The notes below the pieces were generated by a model that saw only the letters and a program-made list of their open reading frames with translations, was not told the origin of the DNA and searched no databases. Shown piece after piece: positions 18,435 through 27,177 of a stretch of 64,000 nt of DNA (within the stretch, counting starts at the first letter, position 1; each line of letters begins with the position of its first letter). A program made the translations under genes and the position numbers. Origin of the DNA: Pelagibacteraceae bacterium AG-390-O04 (lineage in GTDB: Bacteria; Pseudomonadota; Alphaproteobacteria; Pelagibacterales; Pelagibacteraceae); the NCBI GenBank assembly GCA_003278065.1, contig QCHE01000004.1:1-64000 (forward strand), read 5' to 3'.

Positions 18435-18888
18435 TTAATTTTGAAGCCTTATCATTAACTTATCACTTATAATTGAACTAAGATTATTTTTTATCGTTTT
18501 TTCGTATTGAGACTCATCGAATTTATTTTCAAAACTTTTCATTATAAATTTTTCCGTAATTGCAAAGTCTTTTGTTTTTTCCTTAGATTTAACAATAAAA
18601 TTAGCTTTTATTAAAATTTCATATTTTGTTGTATTACCAGCAGTATCTTTTGTTAAGGATTTTTTTTTATAATAGGTATTACTTTCAACTAAAAAACCAT
18701 TCCCATCGCTTTGTTTTATATATCCCCTAAGTCTATTTTTTATAATTTTATTTACATCGGAATCTCCATCCAAAGTTAATTTCTGAATCGAAAAACCCCC
18801 TAAATTTTTTTTTCGAATACATTGGAGAATACCCACAACTTACGATTAGTATTGCAAATAAAAATATTCTTAAAAAATTTTTAATCAT
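18435..18888 (-). CDS. lptE: LptE, LPS-assembly lipoprotein (apparent frameshift in poly-A)
   Basis: Outer-membrane lipoprotein that plugs LptD for LPS export. The track ORF (18435-18836, GTG start) lacks a signal. An ATG at 18888 opens MIKNFLRIFLFAILIVSCGYSPMYSKK, a clear lipoprotein signal with lipobox IVSC, but in another frame. Removing one A from the A9 run near 18806-18814 joins it as YSKKNLGGFSIQKLTL, giving 150 aa. CGYSPMYS after the lipobox is typical of LptE. leuS ends 3 bases upstream and holA starts immediately downstream. Either a sequence error or slippage-dependent expression. Confidence 0.85.
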
Positions 18889-18891
18889 GAT

Positions 18892-21426
18892 TTATAATAA
18901 TATATTTATGAGCTTATTTGGAATAAATATAGTTTTTTTAATTTTTTTATCCTTTAAATATTTATAAATAGTTTTATCATTTCTTATATATTCTAACATA
19001 TCTTTTTCTTTTAAATTTTTGTCTGCTGTTATTAAAGTTCTTTTTTTCCCATTTATCTGTACTACATAATCTACTTTAGATACTTCCAAATATTTTGCTT
19101 CGGGTTTTGGCCATTCATCGATTTTTTGAACCCCGAGGTCTTCTAAACATTCATTTGCTTGGTGAGGTAAAATTGGCGAAAATAAAATTAATATTTTTTG
19201 ATAACAATTTAGAAGATCTTTACTGTTTAATTTATTTTCCAAATGTTTAATCAAAAAATTGTAAGTTTCATGCATATTTGCAATTATCACATTGTATGTA
19301 AAATTTTCTAAATTATGAGTTATTTTATTAATTGTTTGATTAGTAAATTTTTTAATTTCTAAATCTTCTGATACATCTTCTAAATTTTGATTTATTTTTT
19401 CTTTAATTTTTTGGTGCAAAGTCCAAAATTTCTGCACAAATCTAAACGATGATGCCATGCCTTGTTCAGACCATTGCACATCTTTTTCAGGTGGACTGTC
19501 AGATAGTATAAAAAATCTTGCTGCGTCTGAACCATAATTATCTATTATTTTTTCAGGATCTATAACATTCTTTTTTGATTTTGACATAGATTCTGATGGT
19601 CCTACTTTTACTTTAGTATTAGGTTTATTTTTCAGCATATAATAATCATTTTTTAATTCCACTTCATCCGGGCTAAGCCAATTATTATTTTCATCCTGAT
19701 AAGTTTCGTGACAAACCATACCTTGTGTAAACAAACCATCAAACGGCTCATTAAATTTAAAATTTTTATTTTTATATCCAATGGATCGCATAAAAAATCT
19801 TGAGTATAGAAGATGAAGAATTGCATGTTCAACTCCACCTATGTATTGATCAACTGGCATCCAGTAATTAATTTCGTCTAAATCAAAACCATATTCAACA
19901 TTTTTTGGTGAACAAAATCTTAAAAAATACCATGAAGAATCAACAAATGTATCCAGTGTGTCTGTTTCTCTTATACAATCCTCGTTATTAATATTTATTC
20001 TTTTCCACTTTTCGTCACTATCTAGTGGGTTTCCTTTTACGTTTAAATTAATGTTTTGAGGAAGTTTTACTGGCAGGTGTTCTTTTGGTACTGGGATTAC
20101 CTCACCTTTTTTGTTATAAGCAACTGGTATAGGGCATCCCCAATATCTCTGTCTTGAAACACCCCAATCTTTGAGTCTAAAATTAATTTTTTTCTTACCG
20201 ATTTTTTTATTTTCAAGTATCTCTATAGTTTTAAGAATTGATTTATTAGGGGCGGTTAATCCATTTAAAAATTCAGAATTAATAATTATGCCCGGGCCCG
20301 TGTAAGCTTCTTTTTTAACATTAAAATCTTTATCATCTTCTGGCCTGACCACGGTAATTATGGGAAGTTTATATTTAGTGGCAAATTCAAAGTCTCTTTG
20401 ATCGTGTGCAGGGCAACCAAATACAGCTCCAAAACCGTAATCCATTAAAACAAAGTTTGCAAAGAATATTGGTACTTTATTACCATTGAGTGGGTTGATT
20501 GCCATTAGATTAGTCTTAAATCCTATTTTTTCAGCATTCGCCAATGACTCTTCTGTTGTTCCTGTTTTAGAGCATTCTTCTTTGAAATTTTGAAACTTAA
20601 CGTCATTTTCGTAATGTTTAGAAATAGGATGGTCGGGAGATAGTGCAAGAAATGAAAAACCAAATAAAGTGTCTGGTCTTGTTGTAAAACATTTAATAGT
20701 ATTAATAGGCAAATTTCCTTCAACTTCAAAATCTATCTCGCTACCAAAAGACTTACCTATCCAGTTAGTTTGCATTACTTTCACTTTATTTGGCCACTTT
20801 TTTAAACTTTCTAAACCATTTAAAAGTTCATCTGAAAATTTTGAAATATTAAAAAACCATTGATTCAACTTCTTTCTTTGTACAACAGCGCCAGACCTCC
20901 AACCTTTACCATCTATTACCTGTTCATTTGCTAAAACTGTTTCGTCTATTGGATCCCAATTTACAAAATTCTCTTTTCTATAAACTAAACCTTTCTCGTA
21001 AAGTTCTAAAAAAAACATTTGTTGATGTTTGTAATATTCTTCTGAGCAGGTTGAAATTTCTCTGTCCCAGTCAATTGATAAACCAAGTTTTTTGAGTTGA
21101 GATTTCATTAAAGAAATATTTTTTTCTGTCCATGATTTAGGACTTAAATTATTTTGTCTCGCTGCATTTTCTGCAGGTAGACCAAACGAGTCCCACCCCA
21201 TAGGATGAAGTACATTAAATCCCTGTAAAGCTTTATATCGTGAAAGGACATCTCCAATTGTATAGTTCCTAACATGCCCCATATGAATTTTACCAGATGG
21301 GTAGGGAAACATTTCCAAACAATAAAATTTTTTTTTATTTTTTTCTATTTGTGTTTTGAAAGATTTATTATCTTCCCAAAATTTTTGCCATTTTAACTCA
21401 ATTTTTTTAAAATTGTATCTTTCCAC
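18892..21426 (-). CDS. leuS: Leucyl-tRNA synthetase
   Basis: Class I aminoacyl-tRNA synthetase. HIGH-type [20 protein letters not shown] near residue 40, the CP1 editing domain with [12 protein letters not shown] and [12 protein letters not shown] around residues 240-340, [13 protein letters not shown], and KMSKS-type [16 protein letters not shown] near residue 615 are all in order. 844 aa is normal. First gene of the leftward leuS-lptE-holA unit. Confidence 0.97.
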   Translation of the reverse strand: MERYNFKKIELKWQKFWEDNKSFKTQIEKNKKKFYCLEMFPYPSGKIHMGHVRNYTIGDVLSRYKALQGFNVLHPMGWDSFGLPAENAARQNNLSPKSWTEKNISLMKSQLKKLGLSIDWDREISTCSEEYYKHQQMFFLELYEKGLVYRKENFVNWDPIDETVLANEQVIDGKGWRSGAVVQRKKLNQWFFNISKFSDELLNGLESLKKWPNKVKVMQTNWIGKSFGSEIDFEVEGNLPINTIKCFTTRPDTLFGFSFLALSPDHPISKHYENDVKFQNFKEECSKTGTTEESLANAEKIGFKTNLMAINPLNGNKVPIFFANFVLMDYGFGAVFGCPAHDQRDFEFATKYKLPIITVVRPEDDKDFNVKKEAYTGPGIIINSEFLNGLTAPNKSILKTIEILENKKIGKKKINFRLKDWGVSRQRYWGCPIPVAYNKKGEVIPVPKEHLPVKLPQNINLNVKGNPLDSDEKWKRININNEDCIRETDTLDTFVDSSWYFLRFCSPKNVEYGFDLDEINYWMPVDQYIGGVEHAILHLLYSRFFMRSIGYKNKNFKFNEPFDGLFTQGMVCHETYQDENNNWLSPDEVELKNDYYMLKNKPNTKVKVGPSESMSKSKKNVIDPEKIIDNYGSDAARFFILSDSPPEKDVQWSEQGMASSFRFVQKFWTLHQKIKEKINQNLEDVSEDLEIKKFTNQTINKITHNLENFTYNVIIANMHETYNFLIKHLENKLNSKDLLNCYQKILILFSPILPHQANECLEDLGVQKIDEWPKPEAKYLEVSKVDYVVQINGKKRTLITADKNLKEKDMLEYIRNDKTIYKYLKDKKIKKTIFIPNKLINILL

Positions 21427-21440
21427 TTAAATAAAAATTA

Positions 21441-22010
21441 TTAATCGCTTGCACTTTTTTTAGACGGCATAACATATGGTTTGAAATCTTTATCTTTATT
21501 TTCTTTTTTGTATAATGTGGCTTTTTTTAAAATTTCTTTTCTTAGTTCAGATTGTATAACACCAGTTTGTTGTGAAATTTTACACTCAAAATTTTTATTA
21601 CAATCTTTTTGATAAACTTTAATATCAATTGCATCAGATCTAATCTCATTACTTAAAAATCTAATAGTAATTTTAACAGTTTGATTTGGATTACTTCCAT
21701 CTGTATACCAATCTGTGATAATTATTCCTCCACTATAATTTGCTGATGCTAAAGGCATAAAATCAATTATATCTAATGAAGCTCTCCATAATTCATTAGA
21801 TGAAGCAAATTCAAAATTTCCACCACCTTTTCTTATTTTATCAATACCTTCATTAAGTCTAAAACCTCTTCCCTCTTCTAAATTTTTCTTTACTCTTTCC
21901 CTAGGATCTGGAGGATACTTTTTTGCATCTACTGATTTACATGAATTTAAAAAAAAACACGATATTACTGCAAGAGTAATAAACGATAATTTTAAAGGAA
22001 CATTAAACAT
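21441..22010 (-). CDS. DUF3576-like lipoprotein
   Basis: About 189-aa predicted lipoprotein. From the ATG at 22010 (MFNVPLKLSF) a hydrophobic signal leads to lipobox FLNSC near residue 23. The body has DPRERVKKNLEEGRGFRL, then a region with ELWRASLDIIDFMPLASANYSGGIIITDWY that matches the alphaproteobacterial DUF3576 family. Function unknown; a role in the outer membrane is inferred from the lipobox only. The track start at 22133 adds 41 unlikely residues that run into the porin leader. It lies just upstream of leuS and is divergent from the porin. Confidence 0.75.
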   Translation of the reverse strand: MFNVPLKLSFITLAVISCFFLNSCKSVDAKKYPPDPRERVKKNLEEGRGFRLNEGIDKIRKGGGNFEFASSNELWRASLDIIDFMPLASANYSGGIIITDWYTDGSNPNQTVKITIRFLSNEIRSDAIDIKVYQKDCNKNFECKISQQTGVIQSELRKEILKKATLYKKENKDKDFKPYVMPSKKSASD

Positions 22011-22156
22011 ATGAATTATTAAATATAATTTTTTTAACAACATATTATACAATTTCCAAAAACATAGTAAAATTGAGCATAATTGATGTTGCAAAAATAC
22101 AACACTTGCTAAAAATATACAAAAAATCATCACAAGAAGGATAAAAAACTTAATTT

Positions 22157-22188
22157 ATCTGATAATTAGCAGATGTTTAATATTAAAC
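22157..22188. promoter_or_regulatory. Tandem inverted repeats upstream of the porin
   Basis: ATCTG-N8-CAGAT (22157-22174) is directly followed by the perfect palindrome GTTTAATATTAAAC (22175-22188), ending 22 bases before the porin ATG. They may be operators or a structured 5' UTR controlling porin mRNA. No transcription factor can be named from sequence. Confidence 0.35.
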
Positions 22189-22210
22189 TAAAATATAAGG
22201 AGTTAATAAT

Positions 22211-23188
22211 ATGAACAAACTAATAAAAATTGGTGTTTCAGCATTAGCTGGATCACTAGCATTAACAGCTGCTAACGCGATAGAAATGAGCGTTTCAGGT
22301 TCAGCTGGTGGTGCGTATGCGTCAAGCGACGACACAGGAAAAACAGGTCCATACCAGTTTGATAGTGTTGTATTTTCAGCTTCAGGAACTACTGATGGTG
22401 GAATAGACGTATCAGCAAAGATGGAATTAGATAACGACAACCCAGCTACTAATGCAGGTATGGATGATAGAAGTTTTTCATTCGGAACTGCAGAAATGGG
22501 AACAGTTACATTTTCTGGACACGGTGGAAGTTCAGTAATGGGACAATGGGATGACGTTACTCCAAACGCTTATGAAGAAGTTTGGGATGGTACATCTGGA
22601 GCAGACGTAAGAATTGATGGTATAAGTGGAAATAATTTACTTTCATATGTATCACCAACAATTTCTGGATTAACATTCAGAGCTGCTTATCAGTCAACTG
22701 CTGCTGATGCTGGTACTGGAAACGGTAAAACTATCAGTGCATACAATGACTGGGGTATTTCAATTGCACCGGAAATGGTTGAAGGCTTAGAAGTTGGTTA
22801 TGCAACTGGAGAAATGCATGAGTCAACTACTGAAGCGATTGATCATACTACGTATTACATCAAATACACTTATGGTAGCTTCACAGTAGCTTATCAAGAG
22901 CATGAAGCAGATGGAGTTTCTGCAGCATCTTCTGATGAGTCTGAAACTTGGGGTGTATCATATGCTGTAAATGAAAACTTATCAGTTGCTTACGGTGAAA
23001 GAGACTATGATGATGATACATCAAGTTCTGCAGCTGGATCTTTAGAGCAAAATGACAGTGGTGTTTCTGCATCATATACTATGGGTGGTATGACTATCGC
23101 TGGTCACATGAACTCTAGTGATAACGTTGGTGGTGCTGCGTCAGCTGATAGAGACTCTTACGAAATTGCTTTATCATTTGCATTCTAA
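22211..23188 (+). CDS. Outer-membrane porin
   Basis: 325-aa precursor with a signal peptide MNKLIKIGVSALAGSLALTAANA, then alternating beta-strand sequence rich in Gly, Ser, Asp and Thr, and a C-terminal SYEIALSFAF ending in aromatic Phe, the beta-barrel assembly signal. Resembles the alphaproteobacterial gram-negative porin family (Porin_4/OmpC-like). The AAGGAG ribosome site is strong, and base composition is visibly less AT-rich and codon use differs from neighbours, as expected for a very highly expressed gene. The mature protein is strongly acidic. A strong terminator follows. Monocistronic. Confidence 0.9.
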   Translation: MNKLIKIGVSALAGSLALTAANAIEMSVSGSAGGAYASSDDTGKTGPYQFDSVVFSASGTTDGGIDVSAKMELDNDNPATNAGMDDRSFSFGTAEMGTVTFSGHGGSSVMGQWDDVTPNAYEEVWDGTSGADVRIDGISGNNLLSYVSPTISGLTFRAAYQSTAADAGTGNGKTISAYNDWGISIAPEMVEGLEVGYATGEMHESTTEAIDHTTYYIKYTYGSFTVAYQEHEADGVSAASSDESETWGVSYAVNENLSVAYGERDYDDDTSSSAAGSLEQNDSGVSASYTMGGMTIAGHMNSSDNVGGAASADRDSYEIALSFAF

Positions 23189-23210
23189 TTTAAATTAGAT
23201 TCAAAATTTA

Positions 23211-23237
23211 AAAAGGCCCCTTTTTAAGGGGCCTTTT
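23211..23237. terminator. Rho-independent terminator after the porin (bidirectional)
   Basis: AAAAGGCCCCTT-TTT-AAGGGGCCTTTT forms a perfect 12-bp stem with a 3-base loop followed by T-run. It also has T-rich sequence on the reverse strand, so it can end both the porin and the leftward ThiE-like gene whose stop is at 23241. Confidence 0.93.
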
Positions 23238-23240
23238 TTT

Positions 23241-23772
23241 TTATCTAAAATATGAAATTCCAGCAAAGCCAAAATTATTTGTCAATTTCAGTTTTGATAT
23301 ATTTTTTTCATTAATTCCTCCAAGAGCAATTATTTTTTTTTTAGTATAATTAGAGAAAATCTTAAACTTATTAAGACCGAGAAAATTTTTATTTCTTTTA
23401 AATATTGAAGATAAAAATATAAGATCTACTTTTTGTAATTCTTTTATTCTAATTTCTTTTAAATTATGTGCAGATCCTAAAATAGTAAAATTATCATTTA
23501 AATTATATGATAAATGAGAAAAATTATGGTTAAATGAGGGAATATAAACCCCATCAAGATTTAATTTAACAGCAATCTTTATGTTGTTTGCTATATAAAA
23601 CTTAACTTTCCTTTTTTTAAGATAATATTTAATTTTTTTTCAATTTATAAAAATCTAAGAGTTTCAGGTCGTAATTTCGATAAATAATACCAATTTGTGG
23701 GTTAATTTTATCTAATAAATTAATATCAAAAGAGTCAATGAAATGATATTTTTTTGGAAATTTATGAAACAT
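23241..23772 (-). CDS. ThiE/TenI-like protein (apparent frameshift; missed by ORF track)
   Basis: No track ORF exists here, but reading the minus strand from ATG 23772 gives MFHKFPKKYHFIDSF and IGIIYRNYD, then a stop after an A8 run near 23633-23640. Removing one A continues as YYLKKRKVKFYIANNIKIAVKLNLDGVYIPS and ends with KKIIALGGINEKNISKLKLTNNFGFAGISYF, the ThiE C-terminal phosphate-binding pattern. The healed length is 176 aa. The usual ThiE GVHLGQ motif is replaced by GVYIPS, so thiamine phosphate synthase activity is doubtful. Head-to-head with yggS. Either a broken gene, a sequence error, or slippage-expressed. Confidence 0.72.
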
Positions 23773-24417
23773 AAATCAGTATTAAACCTAATAAATATTG
23801 AACAAACAATTCAAAATAAATTAAATATTAAAAAAATTCCTACTATTATAGCTGTTTCTAAAACCTTTAGTATGGAAAAAATTAACCCTCTTATTGAGTT
23901 TGGTCATAAGCATTTTGGTGAAAATAAAGTTCAAGAGGCTTTAGATAAATGGTCTATTATGAAAGAAAAAAAATCAGACATTAATTTACACTTAATAGGT
24001 AAATTACAAACTAATAAAGTAAAAAAAGCTATAAATTTGTTTGATTATATTCATTCCGTTGATACTGAAAAGTTAGCCAAAAAAATTGCAGAAGAAAGTA
24101 AAAATTTAAAAAAGAAAATAAAAATTTTTATTCAAGTGAATATAGGTGCTGAAGATCAAAAATCTGGAATCAAAAAAGAAAATGTAAGAGATTTTTATAT
24201 TTTTTGTAAAAATTTAGAATTGGATATAAAAGGGCTCATGTGTATACCTCCAGTGGACTCAGATCCAAATAAATATTTTGAGGAAATTAATTTACTAAAT
24301 AAAGAATTAGGTTTATCCGAATTAAGTATTGGAATGTCATCTGATTATATAATGGCATCTCGAAATTCAGCTACATTTCTTAGAATTGGTTCAAGCATAT
24401 TTGGTGATAGAAATTAA
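23764..24417 (+). CDS. YggS-type PLP homeostasis protein
   Basis: Pyridoxal 5'-phosphate-binding alanine-racemase-fold protein that buffers PLP. IIAVSKTFSMEKI carries the Schiff-base Lys, FGHKHFGENKVQEALDK and LHLIGKLQTNKVKKAI follow, and SIGMSSDYIMA and FLRIGSSIFGDR close the PLP phosphate site. I use the ATG at 23764; the track start at 23743 adds seven residues. Even so, the start overlaps the divergent start of the ThiE-like gene by 9 bases. 217 aa is normal. It converges with the L,D-transpeptidase gene. Confidence 0.92.
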   Translation: MKHKSVLNLINIEQTIQNKLNIKKIPTIIAVSKTFSMEKINPLIEFGHKHFGENKVQEALDKWSIMKEKKSDINLHLIGKLQTNKVKKAINLFDYIHSVDTEKLAKKIAEESKNLKKKIKIFIQVNIGAEDQKSGIKKENVRDFYIFCKNLELDIKGLMCIPPVDSDPNKYFEEINLLNKELGLSELSIGMSSDYIMASRNSATFLRIGSSIFGDRN

Positions 24418-24908
24418 TATATTTTAATAATCGTTTTTTTATCAATAAGTTTCAGCATAATTAAAAAATCTTTTTTGCTTAAAGCAATACATCCTGCTGT
24501 TGATTTATAGTTTTTGGTTAAGTGTATAAATATTGCACTTCCTCTACCTGGAACAATCTTTTTTGTGTTATAATTAATTGGAATAAATAAATCATATTTA
24601 TAATCTTTTCTGTATAAAATTTCATGTTTGATATTTTTATTTTTCTTTATTAATTTATTATAATTTTTGCTGTCTTTAGGGTCGTTACACCAACCCATAC
24701 TCTTTTTTATTGGTATACATCTTAATTTTGTTTCTGGTTTTTGAATCTTGTCTTTTCTATAATAAAGATTACTTATTTGGAAACTCCCTATTGGAGTCTT
24801 TTTATCTCCTTCAAATTTATTTTTAGAAAACCCTTTTTTTCCAATAGAACATTTAAAAGTGAAATCCTCTATTACAAGTGTTTCTTTATTTTTAACAAAT
24901 ATTATCAT
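24414..24908 (-). CDS. L,D-transpeptidase catalytic (YkuD) domain protein
   Basis: 164 aa consisting almost only of a YkuD domain: GDKKTPIGSFQISNLYYR (substrate pocket) and the active-site stretch FIHLTKNYKSTAGCIAL with the catalytic His, Gly and Cys. RGSAIFIHL precedes it. No signal peptide is visible at the N-terminus (MIIFVKNKETLVIEDF), which is odd for an enzyme acting on peptidoglycan; it may be a truncated or non-classically exported form, or a cytosolic member. It overlaps the yggS stop by four bases on the opposite strand and is divergent from a winged-helix regulator 13 bases away. Confidence 0.85.
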   Translation of the reverse strand: MIIFVKNKETLVIEDFTFKCSIGKKGFSKNKFEGDKKTPIGSFQISNLYYRKDKIQKPETKLRCIPIKKSMGWCNDPKDSKNYNKLIKKNKNIKHEILYRKDYKYDLFIPINYNTKKIVPGRGSAIFIHLTKNYKSTAGCIALSKKDFLIMLKLIDKKTIIKIY

Positions 24909-24921
24909 ATTTTAATTATAT

Positions 24922-25485
24922 ATGAATTTGAGAAAAATAATCTTTTATCAACATGATGTTTTGTTTGATATTTTTAATGAAATTAAAGAAGAATTTGACT
25001 TTGATTTAATTAAAGCAGATAAAAAAATTCTTGAAAATTATCGAATGAACTCAGATCCTGATTACTTAATTATTTCAAAATCCAAAGATATAAAATTTAA
25101 GAATCAAATTGTTATTGATAAAGTTCCAATTAAAATTGACAAGCTTATTGAACAAATTAATCTAAAATTTTTAAAAGAAAAATTTAATTATCAATCTGAA
25201 ATATTAATTGGTCCATATAAATTAAATTTAAATTCTAGAGAAATAAGTAGAAATAAAATTTCTTTAGATTTAACAGAAAGGGAAATAAATTTAATTCTTT
25301 TTCTTAAAAAAGTTTCTTTACCAGTTAAAATCGAAAAACTTGAAAAAGAAGTTTGGGAATATAATTCAGAGCTAGAGACACATACTGTTGAAACTCATAT
25401 TTATCGTTTAAGAAAAAAGATAAAAGAAAAATTTAATGATGAAAATTTTATTTTAAGCTCAAAACAAGGATATTCCATTAAATGA
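24922..25485 (+). CDS. OmpR-type winged-helix regulator with degenerate receiver
   Basis: 187 aa. The C-terminal half (about 95-187) is an OmpR/PhoB effector domain: ISLDLTEREINLILFLKK, then VEKEVWEYN-like and THTVETHIYRLRKKI as recognition helix, and SSKQGYSI at the end. The N-terminal about 90 residues are receiver-sized but have no recognisable acidic pocket or phosphoacceptor Asp context. No histidine kinase is nearby. Likely a phosphorylation-independent DNA-binding protein. Its divergent neighbour 13 bases away is the L,D-transpeptidase, a plausible target (inference). Confidence 0.8.
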   Translation: MNLRKIIFYQHDVLFDIFNEIKEEFDFDLIKADKKILENYRMNSDPDYLIISKSKDIKFKNQIVIDKVPIKIDKLIEQINLKFLKEKFNYQSEILIGPYKLNLNSREISRNKISLDLTEREINLILFLKKVSLPVKIEKLEKEVWEYNSELETHTVETHIYRLRKKIKEKFNDENFILSSKQGYSIK

Positions 25486-25628
25486 AAAAAAGAAATAAAT
25501 ATGCAAAAGATTTATTTACTAAGAAATATAAACCGAGAATTATTACAGCGAAAAAAGGAAAAGGTAGTTTTAAAAGGAAGACAAAAAAAAATTTAAATTC
25601 TAGCACCAATTTGTTGGATAATTTTTGA
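25482..25628 (+). CDS. ArfA-like ribosome-rescue mini-protein
   Basis: 48-aa very basic protein too short for the ORF track, beginning MKKRNKYAKDLFTKKYKPR and containing AKKGKGSFKRKTKKN. This resembles the ArfA core of E. coli (DPLFRQRV then KKGKGSYMRK), which recruits RF2 to ribosomes stalled on non-stop mRNA. ATGA overlap with the regulator upstream suggests coupling. The 3' end overlaps the convergent PfkB kinase gene by 36 bases. Assignment rests on the short motif only; a different basic ribosome-associated peptide is possible. Confidence 0.6.
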   Translation: MKKRNKYAKDLFTKKYKPRIITAKKGKGSFKRKTKKNLNSSTNLLDNF

Positions 25629-26522
25629 AGACATCTCAGTCCCTTTTTTTAAACAATCTTTTTGTGAAAAATTATTTAAAAAACCATGTAAATAGCCACT
25701 TGCAAATAAATCTCCAGCACCTGTAAGGTCGACAATATTTAGATCTTTTTTGGCTTCAATTTCATTTATCTCGTTTCCATTTATTGAAATAGCACCCTTC
25801 GATCCCCTTGTGATTACCAAGAGTTTTTTTGTTTGTTTACCAAAATCTACAACGTCATTAAAATCTTTTGCATCTATTAAGGATAATATTTCCTCTTCAT
25901 TCGCAAAAGTTATATCTAATTTGTTTTTTACTAAATCTAAAAAGTGAGGTTTGTGTCTATCTACGCAAAATTTGTCTGATAAAGACATAGCTACTTTTTT
26001 TGAATTATTAATTGCTTTTTCAAAAGCTTTTTTTGGTTCACCTTCATCCCACAAGTAACCCTCTAAAAAAATTATTTCACTTTTTTTAACAGCATCTGTA
26101 TTGATATCATTTTCATTTATTTTTCCTGCAGTACCAAGAAATGTACACATAGTTCTTTCAGAATCAGGAGTTACTAAAATTAAGCAAGTTCCTGTTGGGA
26201 GAGCTTCTTGTTTTCTTTTATATATGTAATTAACCTTTTCCTTTTTTAATCCAATTTCATATTTTTCACCAAGTGAATCCATAGCAACTTTTCCTATAAA
26301 ACCAACCTCATTACCTTGCTGAGATAAACCAACAATTGAATTTGCAACTGAGCCACCTGAAATAGTTTTTTCAATTTTAAGGTTTGACATTAAATTTTGA
26401 AATTCTTTTTCATCAAATATCAATTTCATATTTCCTTTAGATAAATTGTTATCAGAGATAAAGTTTTCATCTACTTTGCAAATTACATCAACAATTGCAT
26501 TTCCAATTCCTAGAACTTTCAT
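25593..26522 (-). CDS. PfkB-family carbohydrate/adenosine kinase
   Basis: 309-aa ribokinase-fold kinase. GIGNAIVDVICKVDENFI at the N-terminus, SGGSVANSIVGLSQQG (substrate-binding GG region), VGFIGKVAMDSLGE, and the catalytic DLTGAGDLFASGYLHGF near residue 260 with the base Asp. Overall similarity is to the adenosine kinase branch seen in alphaproteobacteria, but ribokinase or a nucleoside kinase of other specificity cannot be excluded. It starts 1 base after the nth stop on the same strand. Confidence 0.87.
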   Translation of the reverse strand: MKVLGIGNAIVDVICKVDENFISDNNLSKGNMKLIFDEKEFQNLMSNLKIEKTISGGSVANSIVGLSQQGNEVGFIGKVAMDSLGEKYEIGLKKEKVNYIYKRKQEALPTGTCLILVTPDSERTMCTFLGTAGKINENDINTDAVKKSEIIFLEGYLWDEGEPKKAFEKAINNSKKVAMSLSDKFCVDRHKPHFLDLVKNKLDITFANEEEILSLIDAKDFNDVVDFGKQTKKLLVITRGSKGAISINGNEINEIEAKKDLNIVDLTGAGDLFASGYLHGFLNNFSQKDCLKKGTEMSSKIIQQIGARI

Positions 26523-26523
26523 A

Positions 26524-27177
26524 TTAAGCTTTTTTAACTTTTAACGGTTTTTTTCTATTAGGATAACAAGTAGTGCATATTTTACAAGACAATCCATAAC
26601 AATCTCTAGCTTTACAATATTCTCTTCCATAAAAAATTATCTGGAGATGAAGCTTATTCCAATATTTTTTAGGAAATAATCTTTTTAAATCATTTTCAGT
26701 TTGAATAACATTTTTTCCATTTGTTAATCCCCATCTTTGAGCCAATCTATGTATATGGGTATCAACTGGAAATGCAGGATGTCCAAATCCTTGAGACATG
26801 ACCACACTTGCAGTTTTATGTCCCACTCCAGGTAACTTTTCTAATTCCTCAAATGTTTTAGGCACCTTACCATTATGATTTTCAATCAGTAATTTAGATA
26901 AATTAAAAATACTTTTAGCTTTGACTCTAAAAATACCAATTTTTTTAATTAATTTTTCAATTTTTTTTTTCCCTAATTTAGTAAAATGCTCTGGTTTATA
27001 ATATTTTGGATAAATTTTTTTAGTAACATTATTTACATTTAAATCTGTACATTGAGCTGAAAGTAGAACTGAAATTAATAAAGTAAAAACATTCCTACTT
27101 TTAAGTGGTACGGTTATTTTTGGGTAAGTTTTGTTTAAGATCTTTGATATAATTTTTGCTCTTTGAATCTCGTCCAT
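26524..27177 (-). CDS. nth: Endonuclease III
   Basis: DNA glycosylase/AP lyase for oxidised pyrimidines. The helix-hairpin-helix LEKLPGVGHKTASVVMSQGFG carries the catalytic Lys, and FPVDTHIHRLAQRWGL holds the catalytic Asp. VLLSAQCTDLNVN is the N-terminal signature. The C-terminus has five Cys in YCKARDCYGLSCKICTTCYP, where the canonical 4Fe-4S spacing is C-x6-C-x2-C-x5-C; the arrangement here differs. 217 aa is normal. It shares one base with the dapB stop. Confidence 0.93.
   Translation of the reverse strand: MDEIQRAKIISKILNKTYPKITVPLKSRNVFTLLISVLLSAQCTDLNVNNVTKKIYPKYYKPEHFTKLGKKKIEKLIKKIGIFRVKAKSIFNLSKLLIENHNGKVPKTFEELEKLPGVGHKTASVVMSQGFGHPAFPVDTHIHRLAQRWGLTNGKNVIQTENDLKRLFPKKYWNKLHLQIIFYGREYCKARDCYGLSCKICTTCYPNRKKPLKVKKA

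Noticed and set aside
18435-18836. GTG-started ORF taken as a complete 133-aa gene
   Set aside because: Its first residues (GILQCIRKKN) are an out-of-frame reading of the LptE lipobox region; the true N-terminus is the signal peptide in the other frame.
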